DNA of 64,000 nt, taken from contig NC_092523.1 of assembly GCF_037038585.1 (NCBI RefSeq), forward strand, positions 32,155,501-32,219,500. The letters are read 5' to 3'. Shown here piece after piece: positions 37,388-47,507 of this stretch. A model generated the notes under the pieces. The model saw nothing but the letters and a program-made list of their open reading frames with translations, was not told the origin of the DNA and made no database searches. This DNA is from Patagioenas fasciata (lineage: Eukaryota; Chordata; Aves; Columbiformes; Columbidae). Positions within the stretch are counted from its first letter, which is position 1; each line of letters begins with the position of its first letter. Made by a program: the position numbers and the translations under genes.

Positions 37388-38931
37388 ACACAGTCACAGG
37401 GTAGTTTGTCATGGAGCCGGCATTTGAAAATACTGAGTAAAAAGTTGAAATTCACCCTCAGTGTAACTTGCTCCGTATTTTTACATAAAGTACAGATTTC
37501 TTCCCCAGGAAAACTCATAATGGAAATGGGTCTCTCTAATACATGACTCTGTCCAGGGCTCCAAGAGCTCTCAGTGAGGCTGGGGATCGGTGTAGAGAAT
37601 GGACAGGGTAAGGGCACTGAGAAATGCCTGGCTTCTCCGTGTCTCAGGAGTCCCACTTAGAAAGCACAATAGCCCTAAATTATCTGCAGGTTTGATGTAG
37701 CCCACGGCTGTCCCTCTAGCAGAAAACTGCTGGAGGTATGGGAGATATACGCTGTTGAAGGGAGAAGAAGGGGAGAGAGAAATGAGGGTGGCTGGGAGGG
37801 AGGTCAGTATTGAGCAGCTCTGAGCCAGAGGGCTGTAGGGTGAGCAGCTCTCAGGAGGGGTATGAGCGGTGCCTCTGTGAAGAGCACCCTCAGAAGGATT
37901 TTGAGGCAGTTCTCACTGTATGGATGATGGACAAGAGTGAGCTAATCATGCTTCAAAGTATAATTTGTGGTAAGACTATATTCTTGGCTTTAAGCTCTGT
38001 AGTAATACTTTATATAGCTAAGTGAAAATGGTCTTTCTGAGATATTGTCATTAAGCATTGATGCTGTGACAATGCACACAGGAGAATTTGTGAAGAGGTA
38101 GGGGACCAAGGATGCAATGTTGTTTGCCCGCTCACACTGATTCTCCTGTTCTTTATAAGTCTTGCTAGGCACTTTACTACAGCCTTTTGTGTAATTTCAG
38201 TATTTTTTTTAAAGACTGCTTTTTAACTACTGTACAGTTATTAATCCACTTTTTTGCTAAAAGAATAATAGCCCTGATATTTGCCTGGCAGTATGACTGC
38301 ATTTCAAGCTTTGGTGGAAGTTGGATGAGTTCTACAGACTTCTCAGGTAGACCTGAGTCCCTAAAGACAACAGAGTTCAATTTATTTTGTATACACATAA
38401 ACAATTGTATGTATTGTAGCTCTCCACATGTATTTGTAGGTTAGAACAAATCCAGTACGTGTCTGCACTACAGCTGGTCTGCATGTATTCTGTATCAGTT
38501 GCTGCACTGGTCTTCACAGAGAACTATTTTTATTAGGTAAATGGAACACCTAGATGGTGGTGAGCCCCTCCCACTGAGCACTTAGACACAGCTGTTGCTA
38601 TGCACTTTAATGCTTTGAGAGAAAAAAGATTGTCCAGTTTAACTTGCAGATTAAAAGCTCTTTAGTTATGTACAACTGTGGGCAAGTAGCGAAACACTAG
38701 AGTCATTATTTTTAACTGTTTGCCTGCCGAAAATCTGGGTGTTCAGGCAAGACTTCAACACGGTTGGTTCCAGGAAGGAAGTTTGGGTTTGTGCATGATA
38801 TGCTGGAGCTGTTGCTAATCCCATGTTTGGACTGATTCAGTTGACTGGTGTGCTGGGTGCAGGGAGGGGAAACTTGTTTCTACAGCAATGTAGTGTATAA
38901 CTTTGCAACTTGTTCGTGTATTGCTCACATA

Positions 38932-38937
38932 AATAAA
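38932..38937 (+). promoter_or_regulatory. Candidate distal ZDHHC2 poly(A) signal
   Basis: AATAAA in the context ACATAAATAAATGCTTCATG. It would end a long 3'UTR, about 3.5 kb after the possible acceptor at 35391. Chosen as the best canonical signal before sequence character changes, and unproven. Confidence 0.35.
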
Positions 38938-41890
38938 TGCTTCATGTTCAGCAAGCCATGTACATAGTCATTGACACATCACCTTTGGTTTTACTGACAG
39001 CATACCTGAACAGCAGAACAGCCATCATCTGTACTGTGGCTTCTTTAACAACATAGTTGTTGTAAATGCCCCTCTTCACCAGGGATCTTTGACTTTTTCA
39101 GCTAAGTTTTTCCTCCCCAGTTAATTTCTAGATCCATAGCAGCTCAAAAAGCACCTACTCTATGAAACAGGTTAAGAGGAAACCAAATAATTTTTCATTT
39201 TTCATGGGTGAAACACTCCCTGTCTTCATAACAGCAGAGCAGACACAGCTGCAGTCCTTTAGATACTGTTGAAGGTGGAATTATGTCCTAAAAATAAAAG
39301 AAAAAAAGAGGGGTTCTTAAACCCTCCTTACTTTATAGAACCAAGGAGGTGCAAGGACTTGGAGTTAGTTACTCACCAGAGTTGTCACCCACGGCTGCTT
39401 TGCTTCATGAGGGCTCTCCAGTCCCTCCCATGCCCTGTTCTGATCTGCTTGACTTGCCACTCTTTGCACTTTGCTAAGAGCCTCCTCTGGGAAAGCATCA
39501 GATCCACCCCTGGTGCAGAAAGGAATGAGGCTGCTCAGGGACCTCTCAAAATGCAGGAACTGTTGTGTAAAGAGTTCCAGTTCAGACATAAGCACCAATA
39601 TATGCTCAGAGCATTTCTCATTTTTTATTTAAAACCCTTCCATAAATATTTGTATTGAACCATATGCAAACATTATCATTCAAAACAAGAAGACTAAAAA
39701 AAGAACATGCTGCTAATTCTGTGTGGGCAGTAGGGTGTCTTCATTGCCACTTCGCTTGCAGCTATTGCTTCTTCATCAGCAACTTGGTAAGAGGACAGGA
39801 AAAGCAGCAGCCTTCTGGGGTGAAATTTTGAGCAAGTGGCATCTGACGTAACCAAAAGGACACCTTGCCTACTTCCCCCCTGCAGTTTTTCAGTTTTTAC
39901 ATTTTTGATCATCTTTTTCTCTCTCCTCTCCCCTTCCTTAGAAGTCCAGATTGAAAAGTCTTTCATTTTAAACATACTATCACGATCTACCTCTTTATCT
40001 CTCTCCTTCCCAAGGTTTATTCTAGATTGATAATTCCTTCATTTTCCCAAGTTTTCCTAATGGCACCCTTTGCTGAAATATAGAAACTCAGTCATCCTGA
40101 AATCTGGCTCTGTAGTTTCCAGTATTTGGGGCAATAATTACATACTTTATCCTAGATCTCAGAAATGTTCTCAAGCAGATGGGCTCAACAGTTTGCCAGC
40201 AGCAGTTGGAGGAGCGTGCTGTAAGCCATGTCCCCTTTCCCACCTCCTGCCTGCTCACAGCTTAACTGATGGGCATAACTGGAACAGTCCCAACACTTTC
40301 TGACAGTCATCGTTTTATGAAGTCATTTTCCTTTTTTCCTCTGAAAACACAATCATTCTCAATTTACCTCAGAAGGAGCCCCAGTTATAAGGAGAAAATA
40401 TAAAATGTACACAAACTGTTATAGCCTGAACAACAGGAACCTATTTCCAGTTATTTTCTCTATCGTATCAGAGATTAAACTAGTTGGCCAGTAGTGCAAA
40501 CAGATACAACAGAAAATCAGTAGCTTAGTGATCATATAAGCACATCAACAGTTAGCCTTCATACAAAGCACTACCATAGATACTACAGATGCACTCCAGA
40601 TCATGCAGAGGGACGAGAACAAAGGAAAACAGGGAACTTGCAAAGCTCAGCTATTCTATGATGAAAGGTAAATAAAAGATGCTGCCAACTGCAACCATAG
40701 CTCTGATGTGCTACCCTATAAAAGATAAAGCATGTTCCCTGTAAGGCAGCTCAGAGTTCAGCTGTTGCCAGTTTGTACCTGATGCTCAGAGAAGTGAAGG
40801 CTTCCTCTCCCTCTTCCCCTGCAGTTACCCACCACTGTCAGCTGAGGCAAGGATCTCATGAGCAATGGAACGAGCACACTCTGGCAAGACAATTCTTCCA
40901 CTGCAGCAAAGGCAGGAAAAAATATCTGTGCTGGCAGAAAAAGGACAAGAGAAGCCTCTGCAGAAATCGGGTCTTCACAGTTGGCATCAATGAACTAATT
41001 TCATTCCCAACCCAAGGCTGCTAAAATAATGCAGGAGAATCCTCCTCATTGCTCTACCATACCCAGTCAGGCAGGAGGGAAGAAAACACCAAAGCTATCT
41101 TGCATAAACCAAGCAAGGTACACTAAAGCTTAGATCTACCAGAAAAAGAACTTCATGGTACGAATGGGAAAGTATGTTGAGACAACCTAGGTGTTTCACT
41201 GCTATGTAAAAAATGAGTTCTATTATTTGTGAGCTTTTGTTCAAAATCTACAATTCCTGGTAGTCAAACAAATACCAACAATTCTAATCAAGGCTTTTGG
41301 CTTTCTTTGCCATCACTGACTTGTGGTGTTAAATAAAAATATCGAGAAGCCTATTTTATTTAAGAATTCCCTTCTTGTGAAATAATTATTTTCAGTTAAT
41401 AAACTGCAAAGAACCTATGCCATCCTAAATCCATTAATATCATGTGAATATTAACTTTCAGGGAAGTTCTAAAAACTGATTAACTACAGTAATTCCTTCC
41501 TTTCAGTGCACTGAGCTAGTTCAGCTGAGTTACTAGTTAATTCAAGGCTGAGAAAGCAATTGGGAGTTTAAAATGGAAGACACAGAAACACATGCTCTCA
41601 AGTAAAAATGACACTTGAGAAAGTGGTAAAGAAAAAAAAAACACAACGAAAAAAACATCAGCAAAACAAAAGCAGATATACCATTGGGAAGCCTAAGTGA
41701 AGATGCAGGGGCTTAAGTTTGTTGGGTTTATCCTTTCTTTGGTGTATTTGTTAATATGTAGCACATTTAAAATGTATAAAATCAGCAATACTTGGCCTTA
41801 CAAAGCCACAGTTTCATTCTGTGACTGGTCAAAGAACCCCTTTGATGGAGGAGGGAGCAGAGAACACAGGCGATGATGATCACATACACA

Positions 41891-42095
41891 ATCACACAAT
41901 GTCCTGAGTTGGAAGGGACCCACAAGGATCATCGAGTCCAACTCCTGTCCCTGCACAGGACAACCCCACAGTTCACACCATGTGTCTGAGGGTGTTGTCC
42001 AGTCTCTTCTTGAACACTGTCAGGCTTGAGGCCGTGACACCTCCCTGGGAAGCCTGTTCCAGTGCTCCACCACCCTCTGGGTGATGTGCTGACAA
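41891..42095 (-). mobile_element. CR1 LINE 3' fragment (~200 bp)
   Basis: On the plus strand it begins aatcacacaatgtcctgagt, then ggaagggacc and gtccaactcctgtccctgca, and continues through cacctccctgggaagcctgt and tccagtgctccaccaccctc. This is the classic antisense CR1 3' end with the last ORF2 codons. It is 5'-truncated and well preserved, so probably younger than the intronic remnants. Confidence 0.88.
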
Positions 42096-43389
42096 AGCTC
42101 AGAAAAGCCACCCACACCATTATGGGGACATGTATATGGCTCAGCTCAACATAGAGTATAAAAACTGAAGACCCAGCAAGATCACCTTTGAAGAGAGCAA
42201 TGAGCTTGATCTGGCTTCAAGCCATGTGTTCCTTTCCTGTGACTGGGGTCACCTAGCACTGTGACAGTGAGCACGCTATAGAGATCAGTAAAGGGAATAT
42301 TTGTATTGTGATTCAACTGTATATACGATTGCTCTACTGTGTGTGTGTTGTGATTTCAGTATATTGCTGTATCATTTTTCTAAATCAAAAACCCACGTAA
42401 CATCTTCACATAAGCAAGTTTGACACTAAAGCATTAAGCCTTCCTCATGTGGATTATATCGAAGAACCTGGTCAGAGAGCATTGGACTAAAGCACTAGTT
42501 TTGCCAGCTGATTTAGTTAGCTCTTAACCTGTTGTTCTAAGCAACTGCAAAAGGATTACACACACAAGTTTTGTAGAGCTGAACAAGTACTACCGCTCAG
42601 GAACACTCAGCCAACACAGTTGAAGGCAAGATTTCCTAAGCACTAATATTACAAGCTATGAAATTTTACTTGCAACTATTAAATGAAAATACTATAAAAA
42701 TTATGCTGTGGTGTGGGTTTCTATGACAAGAATGCCTCAAAAGACAGGTTTGATCCTGTAACTTTCATTCTCAAGTACACACTATTACTTAAGGCAGTAT
42801 TTAAGGTTATCCCCTAGCATAAAACAATACTATTGGTGCTGTGTAATTAATAGAAATGCAACTTGTAACCCAGTGGAAATAACTCTCAACTGGATTTATG
42901 TACAGCTAAATATACTTGTTATCAACCAGCTTCTCCCACTGTGACTAATGATCCTCCTAGGACGTTATTCAGACCCACTGTGCTCTGCATTGCTTAGGCT
43001 CCCACATCGCAAGCAATACTACTGGAATTATCTTTGTTAGGGTAATTTTAAACTAAAGAAAATCAGATAAACTGTCTCTTCTTGCTTCAAGAGGTTAACA
43101 TGCCCCATTATCTGAAAGTGGAATCAACCACACCTCTGTTCCTTCAGCAAAACACATTGCAAGAGCAAAAGCCTACCTGAGGCAAAGCACAGACCTTGCA
43201 CAAAACATGCTCTCTGCACAAGTTATGTCTTCCAGCCCATGCTATACAACATGAAGTAATCACGCTGTCTTCACTGTCTTCTGGGTGACTAATAAGCCCA
43301 CGTACCTTGCGGGTGCAGACACCCATACTCACACCTCATCTACTTCAGACACAAGGATCCAGTGCAGTCTGCCTAAGCGTGCTCTAATA

Positions 43390-44260
43390 TCAGAGGAGTT
43401 AGCACCGGAAGGGACCTGTGGTGACCACCTAGTCCAATATACTGTCTCAAATGAGGGTAAAATATGGCAAAGTGGTCAGGAATTATTTTGCCTTGAAAAA
43501 TCCACACTACTTCCAGTCACCTTATCCATTCTATGTTTGGAAATGGTTTCTAGGATTATCTGCTCTATCCCCATCCCAGGGATCAAGGCAAGGTTGACTA
43601 GCCTGCAGTTCCCTGCCTCCTCCTTGCCCTTCTTCAAGGCACAAGTGACATCTGTTCTCTTCCACTCTTCAGGAAACTACCCTTAATCACCATGATCTTT
43701 CAAAGATAATGAGAATGGCCTCACAATGACATCAGTCAGCTCCCTCAGCACTTGTGAGTACATCATATCAGGTCTTCTGAACTTCACATCCAATTTGTGT
43801 ATTCCTAATGTGATCCTCCTCCACCAAGGATAAATCTTCCACATTCCAGACCTTTCGAGTTATCTCAGGGACTTGGGATTCCCGAAGGCAAGTCTTACAA
43901 GTGAAAACCAGAGCAAAGGCAGCATTGAGTAACTTGGCCTTTTCCATGCCCTTTGTCACAAGGTCTCCTGCCTCCTTCCAGCCAGTGGTCTCATATTTTT
44001 TCTGATCTTTCTTTGCTCCTGATGTTAAATGCTTTACTTGTCCCTCACCAGATTCAACTCCAGATAGACTTTGGCTTTCTTAACCCAACCCCCGCATACT
44101 TCAGACCTGTCCCTGCTTCCACCTTTCATACACTTCCTTTCTATGCTTGACTTCAGCCAGAAGATCCTTGTACACCAGTGCAGGTCTCCTGTGACTTTTT
44201 GCATGAGTTCCTGCACGAGGGAATGAACCATTCTTGACCTTGGAGTAACCAGTCAGACAT
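43390..44260 (-). mobile_element. CR1 LINE ORF2 fragment, internally deleted
   Basis: The minus strand encodes broken CR1 ORF2 pieces in the expected order. Around 44231-44034 is KKAKVYLELNLVRDK. At 43959-43768 is MEKAKLLNAAFALVFTCKTC followed by LSLVEEDHIR. At about 43760-43560 is VLRELTDVIV and then the KKGK-EAGN and PGMGIEQIILETIS region of the reverse transcriptase. Below about 43500 it joins abruptly to a CR1 3'-end-like sequence (ggaagggacctgtggtgacc, ctagtcca) at about 43405-43440, so the RT C-terminal part is missing. Several frameshifts and stops make it inactive. Confidence 0.85.
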
Positions 44261-45841
44261 GATTAAAGAAAGTTCTTGGATGTCAGAGGTTATAGGTCAT
44301 CCCCAAATTCATACAAGAAAAAGCCTCAAATACTCTGAATATGTTCCAGACCTATTTTCTTCCATCTCAAAGATCCTTCTTGCCTAGTTTCCATAAGCAA
44401 ATGGATTGAATGTTTTAAAAAATGTGACAGAGAACATAATGTTCCTGGAGCACTAATCTGACTCCAGAAGCCAAAAATAAAAGTGAATTTAAAAAAATAT
44501 CAAATATAGCAGGTTTTGATGTTGCATTTCTTATGACGAACCTCCTCAAACAATATATTTTAAATGGATTGGGAAGAGCAGAGGCCTGGAAAGAGAATTG
44601 TCTCTGAGTAAAAAGGTGTATGTCTAGACAGCTGGAACTGTGCCTGCACATTTATTTTTGCAAAAGCAATTAAAGCTGTCCACTTTGGAAACAGATTCAG
44701 ATTTCAGGCTCTGCAGTATACAAGCAACAGTCCTACACATAAGAAGAAAGTATTTTTTTCATAATCTCTACAATTCACCATTTAAGTCACTCCTAAATGG
44801 AAACTAAATCTAATTTTGCCACGGAAACATGTCTCCCCCACTGTAATCAACTCTCAGATAACATTGATCAGACCAGGAGTTCTCACACAAAATAGCACAA
44901 AATCTAAGTTCCATGCATGTCAGTGGCTTTTGAGAAAAGCTCTTCTTCTATGAAGAAAATTAAAGAGTAGAATTGCTCAAAGTCAAATGCCCACAAGAAT
45001 TTTAGGTTAGGGCTTAAGCAAACTCAGCCTGATCCTGCAGACTGCATGCTCATCAGCAGCTGGGACATGAGATGCAGATCCATAGCGTATCTCTGGGTTT
45101 AGCTTTTTTCAAAAGGAATCCAAGCTCTGACAGGTTCATGATGGGAAGCAAAGCAAAGCACAGCACACAGGATGCTCTGCAGTTGCTTCAAAAACGCATC
45201 CCAATCTAAACTAAAACTTTTATTACTGTAGGCACACATTTAGAAGCCTCTAAAAACTTCCTTTGGTACACAACTAAGAAGTTACTTCAAAACAAAAACT
45301 CATCGAAGTTCTTCAAAGAGTCATTTCCTTCAAAAGTTAACCCCAGATAGCTGTATCATATGCTTTAGACAAAGCTACTATGCAAATGCATATTTTCCAC
45401 ATAAGCCTACAGTTCAAGTGTGAAAAGACACAGATTGATGCCACAGTAAGAATCCATCCTGATTTCCCAATAGATAGTCCCTATCTTCTTACTAAATCCA
45501 GAGACAACCAAAGTTAAAACACATCACCATCATCTAATGCATAATGGCACTAAAATAAATTACTAATGGGGTTTGGATGCCTCAGTAGCAAATTGTAAGC
45601 AACACTCTTGCAACCCAGGTCAGTAGGAATGAAACAACTGGAAACACATTAAGAGAATTCTGCTCTGAAAGTGGAACTGGTCAGGGAGCAGTGAATTGGA
45701 GCATCTTGTAAGTATGTGGAAGCAACCTCTCCTGCCTAAACAAAACAGCACACAGAACTGAACTGACTAAATACAGACATTCCAGGAAAGATTTTGCAAC
45801 AAAACCACCAGTCTGTTATGTAAGAAAACATTTCTTAGGCC

Positions 45842-45847
45842 TTTATT
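45842..45847 (-). promoter_or_regulatory. Candidate CNOT7 poly(A) signal
   Basis: TTTATT on the plus strand reads AATAAA in the CNOT7 direction. It lies about 1.5 kb beyond the stop codon, a plausible 3'UTR length for this gene. Another AATAAA at 46253-46258 (minus strand) would give a shorter form. Neither is proven. Confidence 0.35.
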
Positions 45848-47378
45848 TACAAAAGCTTTAAAAACAAATACCCTCTGTTATGCAAATCATTGGTTGTTTA
45901 AAAAGGACCAACCACCCAGTTACATCATCGTAACTCAATGAAAAAAGGTGTTTGATTTTTCGTTTTTAAGTACAAGATAAAACAGAATAATTTGGCGAAC
46001 ATTTGGAGATTTCTCTACTATTGATTTCCGTGTCAAACACACACGCGCGCACACACAGGCACCGTGTTGCACATTCCATCATTTCAGGCTAGTATTTAGC
46101 TATTCAATACCAAAAATCCTTCCTGCACAACTGCTCTGTACACATGCTATGCAGAGTTAACAACATACTTTAGGGTCCTTTAAAACAATATATCTAAAAT
46201 ATATTGCTAAGATATACTCAAAAATAAACTAGCATTACACTCCTCAGGTAACTTTATTAGCTATAAGTTATTTATATTTTGTTGTCTTACAACAAATATC
46301 TGTAACATCTGTCTTTGTAGCAACTACAAAAAAGCATGATTTAATTGTCCTTCTAATTTAATAATTCAATTAAATAGTATTTTTGCAGATCTTTGGGTTT
46401 TACCTTCAACTAAACCGACTTTCAAAAATCATCAAATCAAGTACGTAATAAATATGACTTCATAAAAAATATTTGAGGTGTACATTACTAGAATAAAAGC
46501 TAGGAAGTTAATCAAGGGTAGTGTGCCATTACAAAACTCCTACTATTCCAATATCCTTCAACTCTCAGCTTAATGGCAAAAACACTAAAGTCATAGCTGT
46601 TCTTTTCCTGAAGGGTGTAAAGCAGTTTTTTCAAGCTTCTTTCCCCCACCACAGAGTGGTTTTAAAGCAGCAGGCCAACCAGCAGTTGATGTGTGCAGGA
46701 CGTGTCTGAAGATGACTGAACACTAATAAAATAACAGCAGTTACTATGATTTCAGTAGCTTGTTTTGCTTGAACAAACAGAGGTTATGCGACAAATAAGT
46801 GTTCTATGGGTTGAGATACCAAGGAAATATAGTGTGAAGCTGCTGAACTTGGCAGATGATTGTTTTCTAGCTGAGGGCAAAAGAAAAAACTTCAAATAAA
46901 ACAGAGGATCTGAGTCAGAGTCACTCTCTAAAGTGCAAATTTGATGGTCCACGATCTTGAATAGCTAAAACACCTGCATACTAGAAGGAACAGAGATGAA
47001 TGGGGAAGTTAGTTACAATCAGTGCCAGTTAATTTGGAGAAGGGAGGGGAAAGAGACAAAAACCTCTAAGATCATTATAGGTATGTGTACCAAACTATTC
47101 ATTATGATTTAGCTTTCCCCTTCTCTCTGCCACACTGATCCTATACATGCTTACAAATGGGCTAGTTACAAGGCCAAAATGTAATCCAGAAAATTTTACA
47201 TATCAATATTAAGATCAAAATCTGTGATAGGAACAGTCAAGTTTAGTACATACAAAGGCAGAAAAGAAAGTGCGCTGAGAAAGGAGGAAAAAACAGCCTT
47301 ATTGTCCGATGGATTTGACCAGAGATAAAACCTATATACAAGCACGTGAAGGTCAAAAAGACGGCCTTTCATTTCATG
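45848..47378 (-). other. Probable CNOT7 3'UTR
   Basis: AT-rich non-coding sequence directly following the CNOT7 stop. It contains a short mixed (AC)/(GC) dinucleotide repeat at about 46037-46058. The extent is inferred from poly(A) hexamers only. Confidence 0.45.
46037..46058. repeat. AC/GC dinucleotide microsatellite
   Basis: ACACACAC, GCGCGC and ACACACAC in a row: a short alternating purine-pyrimidine tract with Z-DNA potential in the probable CNOT7 3'UTR. Confidence 0.85.
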
Positions 47379-47507
47379 TCATGACTGTTTGTTGGCTTCT
47401 TCTTCATATGCGTTTCCTGTGCCATTTTGTACATAAGATGACCCCGAACCAAGGCCATATAAGTGGCCACAATATTTAGCATCATCAATGTGATCTTCAA
47501 AAAACAT
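47379..47507 (-). CDS. CNOT7: CNOT7 last coding exon
   Basis: This exon encodes residues 244-285 and TGA (complement of 47379-47381): [30 protein letters not shown] and [12 protein letters not shown]. It starts in phase 0 after an AG acceptor at 47508-47509. The acidic, flexible C-terminal tail follows the nuclease fold. Confidence 0.97.
   Translation of the reverse strand: MFFEDHIDDAKYCGHLYGLGSGSSYVQNGTGNAYEEEANKQS

Larger units (their letters stand above)
32373..38950 (+). other. ZDHHC2 3' region (3'UTR, possible 3'UTR intron)
   Basis: Non-coding sequence follows the stop. A signal AATAAA lies at 32383-32388 and another at 38932-38937. A donor-like AAAG|GTATGT (intron from 32410) and an acceptor-like TTCTGTTCCAG (exon from 35392) could define an intron inside the 3'UTR. 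It also contains T-rich tracts at about 34281-34345 and 37345-37387. Open frames such as 36431-36886 (151 codons) show no recognisable protein. The extent of the UTR is inferred. Confidence 0.5.
38950..45840. other. Intergenic region between convergent genes
   Basis: There is no recognisable gene between the two 3' ends. It contains two CR1 fragments (41891-42095 and 43390-44260) and an A-rich tract at about 41629-41675. Open frames at 39269-39658 and 40773-41024 have no recognisable product. The limits depend on the poly(A) sites chosen. Confidence 0.6.

Noticed and set aside
43285-43686. 133-codon + strand open frame
   Set aside because: It is largely the antisense of a decayed CR1 reverse transcriptase fragment.
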